Assembly: GCA_029959285.1 (NCBI GenBank)
Contig: JASCOE010000003.1
Location: 453,481 to 517,480 of the forward strand
Direction of reading: 5' to 3'
Source of the DNA: Flavobacteriaceae bacterium PS02337
Lineage (GTDB): Bacteria; Bacteroidota; Bacteroidia; Flavobacteriales; Flavobacteriaceae
DNA: 64,000 bases
Under the pieces are notes generated by a model. That model did not search any database and was not told the origin of the DNA. It saw only the letters and a program-made list of their open reading frames with translations. This document shows, piece after piece, positions 35,913-47,660 of this stretch. Numbering within the stretch: the stretch's first letter is position 1; every line of letters begins with the position of its first letter. A program made the position numbers and the translations under genes.

Positions 35913-38900
35913 ATGAGACCAAAATTCCTTTTACTATTCTTATTGTTTGCTGTTTTTTATTCTTCTTATTCACAGAATATAAAATTTGCGCATTATAATG
36001 ATAATAACGGATTATCTCATAATTCGGTACGCCATATTGTGCAGGATAAAAAAGGTTTTATGTGGTTTGGAACATTTTCTGGATTAAACCGTTTTGACGG
36101 TTATCAGTTCAAAAACTACATGAGTTCTACACCTGGAAAAAATAAATTATACAACGACGATATTACCGCTTTAGAATTGGATGAAGCATCGAATCATTTA
36201 TGGATTGGAACTCGAAAAGGACTGACGCTTTTCAAAATGGACACGCATGTTTTTACGACTTTTTTCCATAAAAAAGAAGATCCAAACAGTTTACCAGACG
36301 ACGAAGTTCGTGCGGTTTATGTAGATAAATTTAAAAGAGTTTGGGTTGGAACAAAAACAAAAGGAGTTTATTTATTTTTTTTGAAAGAAAACCGATTTGA
36401 AAAAATTAAACTGAAAGGTTTTGAGTACGTAAAAGAAATTTTTGAAGACAAAAATGGCAATATTTGGGTTGGAAGTTATGAGAAATCGGGTGTTGCCAAA
36501 ATTACGATGGATGCAAAAGGCGCGATTGTTAGAATCAACAATTACACACTTTCTGTTCCATATTCAAACGTAAAAAATCCGTATATCAATTTTATTTACG
36601 AAGATGCAAAACAAGATATTTTTGTTGGTACACGTGAAGGTTTGTATAAATTAAATAAAGCAACTAATCAGTTTGTTAATTTATATATTGAAAATAAACA
36701 GGTTAGAGGAGCTTTAGGTCCGTATTTTTTATCGGTTGCACGTGCTCCAGACGGTAAATATTGGGTTGGAACTTTAGGCGGATTATTAGTTTGCGATCAG
36801 TTAGAAGACATTCAAAAAGGAAATTACAAATGGTATTATTCTATTTTGTCTGATGACACTTCGCTTGTCGATAATTTAATTTCGTCTCTTTATTTTGATA
36901 AATCTGGCGTCTTATGGATTGGGACAGAAGATGGTTTAGACAAATACGATCCTTATGAAAATCAGTTTACTTTAAACAAAGATATTTCGCGTTCTATTGG
37001 CAATCAAGCGCCTAGGATTAGAGGATTTGCAAAAACGTACGATGAAAAAATAATCGTTGCGACTTATCACAACGGACTTTTTATTTCGAATACAAAAAGT
37101 TCAACTCCGCTGCATAATACAGGAAAAGACATTGCGAGCATTTATTCTGATGATGGAAAAATCTTTTATTGTGGACTTTGGGACGGAAATGTTTTGGTGT
37201 ACAATTACAGTACAAATTCTTCGAGAGAAATTAAAGTTGGGTTTGAAAAATCGCCTGTTTTTGCTTTTAATAAAATCAATAACGATTTAATAATTGTGGG
37301 CTCTTTTGGCGAAGGCGCGGTACTTTTAAATACCAAAACGTTGCAAGTGCAGAGTTCTAGCGAACTTTTGCCAGGTTTTCAAATCAATGCAATTGAAAGA
37401 GATGCAAAAAATAATGTTTGGTTTGCCACAGAAACTGGTGTTGTAAAATACAATATCAATTCGGGGAAAATAGAAACGTATTCTTCACTTTTTATTAAAG
37501 AAAAAGGCGTTCCTCATGACGAAAATGTAAGCGATGTTTTAGTAGATGTAAAAGGAAAAATTTGGGCTTCAACACGTTTCGGATTGTGTTTGTATAATTC
37601 GAAAAAGAATGAATTTGAGCCGGTTAAAAACCTAAAAGAACTTTCAGGAAAATGGATTACCGATATTTTGTCAGACGCAAATGGAAATCTTTGGCTGAAT
37701 ATCAACAATAACAATATTGCTTTCGTTAAATCGAACTTAAAAGACATCAGCATTTATCATGTAAATAGTGGAAACAGATTGGACGTTTTTAGTTCAAGCG
37801 GTTTCTTTTATTTTAATAATTCTAATATTTTTCTTGGCGGAAAGAACGGAATTATTTCTTTTTCGCCACCCGCAATGAAAAGAAATAATTGGTCGCCATT
37901 GCCGGTTATTTCCGAATTTAAAATTCAGAACGAAGAAGTTTTTCCAGAAATGGAAATTAATGGAGAAATTCCGCTTTCTAGAGATTTGAATTATGGAAAA
38001 GAAATAGAATTGAGTCATAAAAACCGTAACTTTTCACTTCAGTTTTCGGCTCCGTCTTTCGCAAATGAAAAGCTGAATAAGTTTCAATATATGCTGGAAG
38101 GTTTTGATAAACATTGGATTACAGCAAATAGTACATCGAGAATTGTTCAGTATACTAACCTTTATCCTGGAAATTACACTTTTAAAATCAGATCGAGCAA
38201 TAGCGACGGATATTGGAGTAAAACGGTTTCTTATAAAATCAAAATTCTGCCTCCTTTTTGGTTAACGCCGACTTCGTTTTTACTGTTTTTCGCACTTTTG
38301 TTTGGTATCTTTTATTTTATTAGAAAAGAAATCAAAAACCGTATTCGTCTTAAGCAAGAGCTTCTTACAGAGAAAGTTAATAGAGAACACGACGTTAAAT
38401 TGAACAATGAGAAATTACGTTTCTTCACGAATATTTCGCACGAATTAAGAACGCCTTTAACGCTAATTTTAGGTCCAGCGAAACAGTTATTAGACGAAAA
38501 TAGTAACGCTACAGATTACGAAAAAAGCAGATACAATCTGATTTATCAAAACGCCAGCAGATTATTAAATCTAGTAAATCAAGTTTTGGATTTCAGAAAA
38601 GCGCAATCGGGAGAATTGAAACTGAAAGTAACTAAAACTGATATTTTATCGTATTCTAAAAATATCTTTGATTCGTTTAAAGAAATGGCTTATAACAAAA
38701 AGATTAAGCTCAATTTTATCGTTGAAGATGAAGAAATAAACGGCTGGATTGACAATGATAAATACGATAAAATTCTATATAATCTTTTATCGAACGCTTT
38801 AAAGTTTACCAATAAAAATGGAAATGTTGATTTATATATCAGACTAAAAGATACGGTCGAAGATGTTTTGGTTATTGAAGTTACCGATGATGGAATTGGT

Positions 38901-39947
38901 ATTCCATTAAAAAGTATAGATAAAATCTTCAAGCGTTTTTATCAGGCTTCAAACAGCAAAGACAATAATACGGGATCTGGAATTGGTTTGTCATTAGTAA
39001 AATCTTTGGTGGCGATTCATAAAGGAATTATTTCTGTAGAAAGTACAGCAGGAAAAGGAAGTACGTTTAGAGTTGAAATTCCGATTGATCGTTCTTCGTA
39101 CGAACATAAAGAAGTTTTTGAATATGCATTGAAGAATGACAATTTGAGTATGCTTATTCCAGAAAAAGCGGCGAAGAAAATCATTCAAAATACCGATATG
39201 AAAGAGAAAATATTGGTTATTGAAGATAATAGCGAGCTTAGAAAATATTTGGTAGATTATTTATCTGATTATTATAAAGTTTACGATGCCGAAAATGGCG
39301 AAGAAGGTTTAAGAATCTGCCGTCAAATAAAACCAATTTTATGTGTTGCCGATGTTATGATGCCGGTTATGGATGGTTTAGAGTTTGTTCGAGAACTTAA
39401 AAATGATGAATTTATTAGCCATATTCCGGTTGTGATGTTAACTGCTCTCGGTGAAAATAATGACAAAGTTAAAGGCTATGAAATGGGCGCTGATGGATAT
39501 TTAGCCAAGCCTTTTGAACCTTTATTGCTTAAAACAGTTATCGAAAATATTGTAAAATCAAGATTAGAACTTAAACAAAAATTCTCTGGAGAAGTAGAAA
39601 GTAAAGTAAGTATGTTGACACATTCTCCAATTGATGAGGAATTTATGGAGAAAATCACCAATTTGATTAATGATAATTTAAGCGAAGTAGATCTTTCTAC
39701 CGATTTTCTTTGCGATAAATTGGGCGTAAGTTCTTCTAAATTATATAGAAAAATTAAAGAATTGACCGATTTGGCACCAAACGAATTCATTAGAACAATT
39801 CGATTAAAAAAATCAGCAGAATTGCTTAAAACGAAAAAGTATAATGTTTCTGAAGTAACGAATTTAGTTGGGTTTAATGATCCTTTATATTTTAGCCGAT
39901 GCTTTAAAAAACAGTTTGGTTTCCCACCAAGTAAATTGATTAATTAG
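35913..39947 (+). CDS. hybrid two-component system (HTCS) regulator
   Basis: One-protein sensor and transcription factor of 1,344 residues that senses a glycan fragment in the periplasm and activates the locus. In order: signal peptide 1-20; two seven-bladed Reg_prop propellers at about 25-660 (repeated WIGT, WVGT, LWIGTEDGLDKYDP units); Y_Y_Y domain at about 690-770; a membrane helix near 785-805; HisKA with His843 in FTNISHELRTPLTLI; HATPase (NLLSNALKFTN, DDGIGIP); receiver with Asp1147 in VADVMMPVMDGLEF; and an AraC-type DNA-binding domain at the C-terminus (LYRKIKELTDLAPNEFIRTI, YFSRCFKKQFGFPPSK). The domain set looks complete. It is the only regulator in the large glycan region. Confidence 0.97.
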   Translation: MRPKFLLLFLLFAVFYSSYSQNIKFAHYNDNNGLSHNSVRHIVQDKKGFMWFGTFSGLNRFDGYQFKNYMSSTPGKNKLYNDDITALELDEASNHLWIGTRKGLTLFKMDTHVFTTFFHKKEDPNSLPDDEVRAVYVDKFKRVWVGTKTKGVYLFFLKENRFEKIKLKGFEYVKEIFEDKNGNIWVGSYEKSGVAKITMDAKGAIVRINNYTLSVPYSNVKNPYINFIYEDAKQDIFVGTREGLYKLNKATNQFVNLYIENKQVRGALGPYFLSVARAPDGKYWVGTLGGLLVCDQLEDIQKGNYKWYYSILSDDTSLVDNLISSLYFDKSGVLWIGTEDGLDKYDPYENQFTLNKDISRSIGNQAPRIRGFAKTYDEKIIVATYHNGLFISNTKSSTPLHNTGKDIASIYSDDGKIFYCGLWDGNVLVYNYSTNSSREIKVGFEKSPVFAFNKINNDLIIVGSFGEGAVLLNTKTLQVQSSSELLPGFQINAIERDAKNNVWFATETGVVKYNINSGKIETYSSLFIKEKGVPHDENVSDVLVDVKGKIWASTRFGLCLYNSKKNEFEPVKNLKELSGKWITDILSDANGNLWLNINNNNIAFVKSNLKDISIYHVNSGNRLDVFSSSGFFYFNNSNIFLGGKNGIISFSPPAMKRNNWSPLPVISEFKIQNEEVFPEMEINGEIPLSRDLNYGKEIELSHKNRNFSLQFSAPSFANEKLNKFQYMLEGFDKHWITANSTSRIVQYTNLYPGNYTFKIRSSNSDGYWSKTVSYKIKILPPFWLTPTSFLLFFALLFGIFYFIRKEIKNRIRLKQELLTEKVNREHDVKLNNEKLRFFTNISHELRTPLTLILGPAKQLLDENSNATDYEKSRYNLIYQNASRLLNLVNQVLDFRKAQSGELKLKVTKTDILSYSKNIFDSFKEMAYNKKIKLNFIVEDEEINGWIDNDKYDKILYNLLSNALKFTNKNGNVDLYIRLKDTVEDVLVIEVTDDGIGIPLKSIDKIFKRFYQASNSKDNNTGSGIGLSLVKSLVAIHKGIISVESTAGKGSTFRVEIPIDRSSYEHKEVFEYALKNDNLSMLIPEKAAKKIIQNTDMKEKILVIEDNSELRKYLVDYLSDYYKVYDAENGEEGLRICRQIKPILCVADVMMPVMDGLEFVRELKNDEFISHIPVVMLTALGENNDKVKGYEMGADGYLAKPFEPLLLKTVIENIVKSRLELKQKFSGEVESKVSMLTHSPIDEEFMEKITNLINDNLSEVDLSTDFLCDKLGVSSSKLYRKIKELTDLAPNEFIRTIRLKKSAELLKTKKYNVSEVTNLVGFNDPLYFSRCFKKQFGFPPSKLIN

Positions 39948-39955
39948 GTTTTTTA

Positions 39956-40023
39956 GCCACAGATTAAATGGATTAAAAGGATTTTTTCTTTTGCCACGAA
40001 TTACACGAATTTTCTCGAATTTT
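39956..40023. repeat. two half-elements of intergenic repeats
   Basis: GCCACAGATTAAATGGATT (from 39956) matches one arm of the GCCACAGATT elements. It is followed by GCCACGAATTACACGAATTT (from 39993), an arm of another type also seen at 49197. Neither has its matching arm here, so these look like decayed or solo arms. Confidence 0.7.
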
Positions 40024-40031
40024 GAAATGAT

Positions 40032-40070
40032 AAATCTTTGCCAAAGTTTAAAACTTTGGCAAAGATTTTT
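40032..40070. terminator. perfect 18-bp palindrome, terminator of the HTCS gene
   Basis: AAATCTTTGCCAAAGTTT (40032-40049) and AAACTTTGGCAAAGATTT (40051-40068) pair fully, followed by more T. It also has the look of a dispersed repeat. Confidence 0.82.
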
Positions 40071-40098
40071 TGCATTTTTTCAAATATAAACCTCAATC

Positions 40099-40200
40099 TT
40101 GTCATCCTGACGAAGGAAGGATCATGCTAGAAACTCTACAAAGATTGGTCATTACTCAAAGGAAATTCAAGTACGATTTCTTCTCACGTCGAAATGACAA
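40099..40200. repeat. TGTCATCCTGACG...CGTCGAAATGACA repeat
   Basis: TTGTCATCCTGACG (40099-40112) faces CGTCGAAATGACAA (40187-40200), with GAAGGAAGGATC inside. This word pair is a dispersed intergenic repeat seen in many bacterial genomes. It lies between the HTCS terminator and the inositol oxygenase promoter. Confidence 0.75.
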
Positions 40201-40290
40201 ATATGCGCGGAAATGCATATTTTTAGTGTAAAATAACGTAAAAATCTTACATAAATAAAAATTATCCATGTTTTTGATGTATTAATCCAT

Positions 40291-40319
40291 TTTGAAACAT
40301 ATATGTAATTCTATTTTTG
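40291..40319 (+). promoter_or_regulatory. Bacteroidota-type promoter of the inositol oxygenase gene
   Basis: TTTG at 40291-40294, a 17-base spacer and TATTTTTG at 40312-40319: a full consensus match. The start codon follows 28 bases later at 40347. Confidence 0.7.
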
Positions 40320-40346
40320 TCTTGTAACTTTTAACTATTTAACATT

Positions 40347-41234
40347 ATGAAAAAGCATATAGACACAGACAATCCGTTGAATAATTTAGATGAGTGGGAA
40401 GATGATTTGTTAATGCGTTATCCTGACCCTTCTGAAGAAAATGAAGAAGTAAAAGAAAAGCAGAAAGAAGAGTTCAGAAATTATGTCGATTCAGAAAGAG
40501 TAGAAACAGTTAAAGAGTTTTACAGGATTAACCACACCTATCAAACTTATGACTTTGTATGCAGTAAAGAACAAGATTTTCTGCAATTTAATAGAAAAGA
40601 AATGTCAATCTGGGAAGCTGTTGAGTTTTTAAACACGCTTGTAGACGACAGCGACCCAGATATTGACTTAGATCAAACGCAACACCTTTTGCAAACATCA
40701 GAAGCTATTCGTGCAGACGGTCATCCAGATTGGTTTGTGTTGACAGGTTTCATCCATGATTTAGGTAAAGTCTTATGTTTGTTTGGAGAACCGCAATGGG
40801 CAGTTGTTGGAGATACATTTCCTGTAGGTTGTGCGTATTCTGATAAAATTGTTTATTCTGAGTTTTTTAAAGAAAATCCAGATTATACAGACGAAAGATT
40901 CAATACAAAATTTGGCGTTTACACAGAAAACTGCGGATTAGAAAACGTAAAAATGAGCTGGGGACACGACGAATATTTGTATCAGATTATGAAAGATTAT
41001 CTTCCAGATCCAGCTTTATATATGATTCGTTATCATTCTTTTTATTCTCAGCATAAAGAAAATGCTTATGCGCATTTGATGAATGAAAAAGATATTGAAA
41101 TGTTTGACTGGGTTAGAAAATTCAATCCGTATGATTTGTACACAAAAGCTCCGGTTAAACCAGATGTAAAAGCATTGCTTCCATATTATAAAGAATTAGT
41201 GGCTAAATATTTACCTGAAAAATTGAATTTTTAA
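40347..41234 (+). CDS. myo-inositol oxygenase (MIOX family)
   Basis: Cytoplasmic di-iron oxygenase of 295 residues that converts myo-inositol and oxygen to D-glucuronate. No signal peptide. All expected iron ligands are visible: His113 (THLLQ-like [11 protein letters not shown]), His137-Asp138 (FIHDLGK), His207 (WGHDEY), His230 ([10 protein letters not shown]) and Asp254 ([14 protein letters not shown]). The length agrees with animal and plant MIOX (about 285-300), which makes it a close family member. It has its own strong promoter and repeats on both sides, so it is transcribed alone within the glycan region. It suggests that inositol, perhaps released from a glycoside, is a growth substrate. 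Confidence 0.94.
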   Translation: MKKHIDTDNPLNNLDEWEDDLLMRYPDPSEENEEVKEKQKEEFRNYVDSERVETVKEFYRINHTYQTYDFVCSKEQDFLQFNRKEMSIWEAVEFLNTLVDDSDPDIDLDQTQHLLQTSEAIRADGHPDWFVLTGFIHDLGKVLCLFGEPQWAVVGDTFPVGCAYSDKIVYSEFFKENPDYTDERFNTKFGVYTENCGLENVKMSWGHDEYLYQIMKDYLPDPALYMIRYHSFYSQHKENAYAHLMNEKDIEMFDWVRKFNPYDLYTKAPVKPDVKALLPYYKELVAKYLPEKLNF

Positions 41235-41245
41235 AAGTTTATTTA

Positions 41246-41379
41246 AACACATAGAAACATAGATTTTTTTTGAGTGTAAAAACATTATTTAAAAGAAACT
41301 AGTTTCCCACACATAGCTATGTTTTTTGTAATAAATGAAATGCCTTTTGATACAAAGAAAAGCTATGTTTCTATGTGTT
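41246..41379. repeat. palindromic intergenic repeat (CACATAGAAACATAG type)
   Basis: AACACATAGAAACATAG (41246-41262) is mirrored perfectly by CTATGTTTCTATGTGTT (41363-41379). An inner ACACATAGCTATGT (near 41310) is itself a palindrome. It separates the inositol oxygenase and GH2 genes. Confidence 0.9.
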
Positions 41380-41381
41380 GA

Positions 41382-44555
<3,174 letters not shown>

Positions 44556-44570
44556 CTTAAATAAGTTTAG

Positions 44571-44653
44571 TTTCAGTTTTCAGTCTCGGTTTTCAGTTTC
44601 AGTTAGAACTGAAAACTGCGACTGTGACTGAATACTGAAAAGAATACTGAAAA
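44571..44653. repeat. TTCAGT-rich palindromic repeat
   Basis: TTTTCAGTT (44590-44598) pairs with AACTGAAAA (44607-44615). Around it lie further copies of CAGTTTTCAG on the left and ACTGAAAAG on the right. It fills the gap between GH2 and the membrane acyltransferase gene. Confidence 0.75.
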
Positions 44654-44697
44654 GATTACTAAAAAAAACTATCAACCGACCACTGAATATTAAAAAA

Positions 44698-45840
44698 ATG
44701 AGTAACTCTACAAATGGAAGATTAATTTCTTTAGATGCCTTGCGCGGATTTGTGATGTTTTGGATTATGAGCGGAGAACATATTATTCACGCTCTTGCCA
44801 AAGCGGCTCCAATTCCTGTATTTATTTGGATGTCATCACAATTGCATCATGCGGAATGGAATGGAATTACATTTTATGATATGATTTTCCCTGTTTTTCT
44901 GTTTGTTGCAGGAGTTTCGATGCCGTATTCTTTTGAAAAGAAAATGAGTTTGGCAGGCGTAAAATCACCACAACAATTGCCTTCAAGCGAAAAGCGAAAA
45001 ATCTATTTATCAATGCTGAAAAGAACTTGTATTTTACTGGTTTTAGGATTTGTGGTAAATGGATTATTGCGATTTGATGGTTTCGATCATACTCGTTTTG
45101 CAAGTGTTTTAGGCAGAATTGGATTGGCTTGGTTTTTTGCAGGAATCATTTATTTGAATTTTGATTTTAAAAAACAATTAATCTGGTTCTTCGGAATTCT
45201 GATTGGTTATTATGTAGCCATGAAATGGATTCCAGTTCCTGATTTTGGAGCGGGAGTTTTAACCAAAGAAGGATCATTAGAAGGCTATATCGACCGTTTA
45301 CTTTTACCTGGAAGATTGCACAGCACCGTTTACGATCCTGAAGGAATATTTTCTACAATTCCTGCTATTGCAACAGCTTTATTAGGAGTTTTTATAGGAA
45401 CATTTTTAAAAGCGAAATGTCCGTTTTCTATAAAAGTGAAATTGCTTTTAATGGCTTTAACAGCTACTGTTCTAATTATTGCAGGTTTGATTTGGGATAT
45501 TAATTTTCCAATCAACAAACATTTATGGACAAGCTCTTTTGTTTGTTTTGTTGGCGGATTTAGCATTTTGTTTTTTGTCTTTTTCTATTTAATAATCGAT
45601 TTGTTTGGTTTTCATAAGTGGGCATTTCCATTAATATTAATCGGTTCAAATTCAATTTTAATTTACATAGCCGCTGAAGGTTTAGTCGATTTCAAACACA
45701 CAGCAGATTACGTTTTTGGCGGACTTATACAATATACGCCAATTATTTGGCAACCTTTTTTTATTGCTTTATCTGTAACAGTTGTACAGCTTATTTTACT
45801 GTACTTTTTATATAAAAGAAAATGGTTTCTAAAAATTTAA
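44698..45840 (+). CDS. NagX/HGSNAT-like membrane acyltransferase (DUF5009-type)
   Basis: Polytopic inner-membrane protein of 380 residues with about ten helices. The start SLDALRGFVMFWIMSGEH and YDMIFPVFLFVAGVSMPYSF are signatures of the family that includes heparan-alpha-glucosaminide N-acetyltransferase and bacterial NagX. These proteins are thought to move an acetyl group across the membrane onto terminal glucosamine. The same region encodes GH89 alpha-N-acetylglucosaminidase, the enzyme that acts after HGSNAT in lysosomes. The symporter gene follows 56 bases downstream, so the two may form an operon. The exact acceptor is not known. Confidence 0.85.
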   Translation: MSNSTNGRLISLDALRGFVMFWIMSGEHIIHALAKAAPIPVFIWMSSQLHHAEWNGITFYDMIFPVFLFVAGVSMPYSFEKKMSLAGVKSPQQLPSSEKRKIYLSMLKRTCILLVLGFVVNGLLRFDGFDHTRFASVLGRIGLAWFFAGIIYLNFDFKKQLIWFFGILIGYYVAMKWIPVPDFGAGVLTKEGSLEGYIDRLLLPGRLHSTVYDPEGIFSTIPAIATALLGVFIGTFLKAKCPFSIKVKLLLMALTATVLIIAGLIWDINFPINKHLWTSSFVCFVGGFSILFFVFFYLIIDLFGFHKWAFPLILIGSNSILIYIAAEGLVDFKHTADYVFGGLIQYTPIIWQPFFIALSVTVVQLILLYFLYKRKWFLKI

Positions 45841-45896
45841 GAAACATTACATTTTAAAATACATTTTACTATCTAACCACACAATAACCACACATT

Positions 45897-47534
45897 ATGA
45901 ATGTATTACAAACCGCAGATTACATTGTTTTCTTTATCTACTTTGGCATAGTTACCAGCTATGGTATGTACATTTATAGAAGTAAAAAAACTGCAGCAAC
46001 GAGTTCTAACGAATATTTTTTAGCAGAAGGATCGCTTACTTGGTGGGCAATTGGAGCTTCGTTAATTGCTTCTAATATTTCAGCCGAACACTTTATTGGT
46101 ATGAGCGGTTCGGGTTTTGCTATCGGACTTGCTATCGCGTCTTACGAATGGATGTCAGCTGCAACTTTAATACTTGTAGCGATGTTTATTCTGCCTGTTT
46201 ATCTGAAGAATAAAATCTTCACCATGCCGCAGTTTTTGGCTAAAAGATATAACGGAACCGTAAGCACAATTATGGCTATTATTTGGCTGTTAATCTATGT
46301 TTTTGTTAATCTTACTTCAATAATTTATTTAGGTGCTTTAGCTATTTCGTCTATTGCGCCTGTCAGCTTTCAGTTTTGTGTTATCGGTTTGAGTTTATTC
46401 TCTGTAATCGTAACCTTGGGCGGAATGAAAGTAATTGGATACACAGATATGTTTCAAGTTATTGTTTTAATTTTAGGAGGTTTAGTAACAACTTATTTGG
46501 CACTTACTTTACTTTCTGATCAGTTTGGTTTTGGAAAAGATATTCTAAAAGGGCTTTCTATAATTGCTCAAGAAGCGCCCGGACATTTACATATGATCTT
46601 AGACAAATCGAATCCGCATTATACTGAATTGCCTGGAATGTCAGTTTTGGTTGGCGGAATGTTAATCAATAATCTAGCATATTGGGGATGCAATCAATAT
46701 ATTGTTCAAAGAGCTTTAGGAGCCGATTTAAAAACGGCGCGTAAAGGAATTTTATTTGCCGCTTTCTTAAAATTATTGGTTCCGATTATTGCTGTTTTAC
46801 CTGGAATTGCCATGTTTGTAATGCATTCAAACGGAATGTTTCAACAAGAAATGGTTGACGCAGCTGGAGTTTTAAAACCAGATCATGCCTATCCGACTTT
46901 AATGAATTTGCTTCCTGCGGGATTAAAAGGTGTTGCTTTAGCGGCTTTAACAGCAGCAATTGTGGCTTCTTTGGCAGGAAAAGCCAATAGTATTTCGACT
47001 ATATTTTCTTTAGATATTTATAAAAAATATTTCAATTCTCAAGCATCAGAAAAAAAACTGGTTCGTACCGGAAGATGGTGCGTTGTGGTTTGTATGATTA
47101 TCGCAGCTTTTGTTGCTCCGGCATTAAAATCATTAGATCAAGCGTATCAGTTTATTCAAGAATATGTTGGGTTCTTTTCACCGGGAGTTTTAGCAATCTT
47201 TTTATTGGGAATGTTCTGGAAAAAAACAACTCCAGCGGCTGGACTTGCAGGAGCATTATTAACTGTGCCGCTTGCAGCAATATTAAAATTCTTGCCAATG
47301 TGGACAGAAGGCGCTTTTCCAGATTACCCATTTTTAGATAGAATGACTATCGTTTTCTTTATAATCGTATTTATCATGATTGGTATCAGTTTAGCAAGTC
47401 CAGTTTCTGATGAAGAAGCCGAAATTCATAAAATAGAAGTTGACAAATCGATGTTTAAAGTATCTTCAGAATTTATTGTTGGCTCTTTTATCATCTGCGG
47501 AATACTAGTGGCTTTGTACACTGTTTTCTGGTAA
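45897..47534 (+). CDS. sodium/solute symporter, SSS family (SGLT-like)
   Basis: Inner-membrane sodium-coupled transporter of 545 residues with 13 to 14 predicted helices. Family signs are YFLAEGSLTWWAIGASLIASNISAEHFIGMSGSGFA near the N-terminus (helices 1-2), VTLGGMKVIGYTDMFQV, NNLAYWGCNQYIVQRALGA, and AALTAAIVASLAGKANSIST near helix 8, which holds the Na2-site Ser/Thr residues. It is of SGLT size. It should import a monosaccharide, sugar acid or inositol released by the enzymes around it. Its place between the NagX-like gene and GH28 genes does not decide the substrate. Confidence 0.93.
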   Translation: MNVLQTADYIVFFIYFGIVTSYGMYIYRSKKTAATSSNEYFLAEGSLTWWAIGASLIASNISAEHFIGMSGSGFAIGLAIASYEWMSAATLILVAMFILPVYLKNKIFTMPQFLAKRYNGTVSTIMAIIWLLIYVFVNLTSIIYLGALAISSIAPVSFQFCVIGLSLFSVIVTLGGMKVIGYTDMFQVIVLILGGLVTTYLALTLLSDQFGFGKDILKGLSIIAQEAPGHLHMILDKSNPHYTELPGMSVLVGGMLINNLAYWGCNQYIVQRALGADLKTARKGILFAAFLKLLVPIIAVLPGIAMFVMHSNGMFQQEMVDAAGVLKPDHAYPTLMNLLPAGLKGVALAALTAAIVASLAGKANSISTIFSLDIYKKYFNSQASEKKLVRTGRWCVVVCMIIAAFVAPALKSLDQAYQFIQEYVGFFSPGVLAIFLLGMFWKKTTPAAGLAGALLTVPLAAILKFLPMWTEGAFPDYPFLDRMTIVFFIIVFIMIGISLASPVSDEEAEIHKIEVDKSMFKVSSEFIVGSFIICGILVALYTVFW

Positions 47535-47565
47535 ATTTTAAAGATTGCTAAATGCATAAAGTGAT

Positions 47566-47643
47566 TTCTCGCAAAGACGCGAAGTCGCAAAGCTTGTTGA
47601 AAGATTTAAAAAAAAACTTAGCGACTTGGCATCTTTGCGAGAT
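47566..47643. repeat. palindromic intergenic repeat (CTCGCAAAGACGC type)
   Basis: TCTCGCAAAGA (47567-47577) and GTCGC (47584-47588) are mirrored by GCGAC (47621-47625) and TCTTTGCGAGA (47632-47642). A-rich loop. It lies just before the first GH28 gene. Confidence 0.88.
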
Positions 47644-47660
47644 TAAAAAAAATAAAAAAA

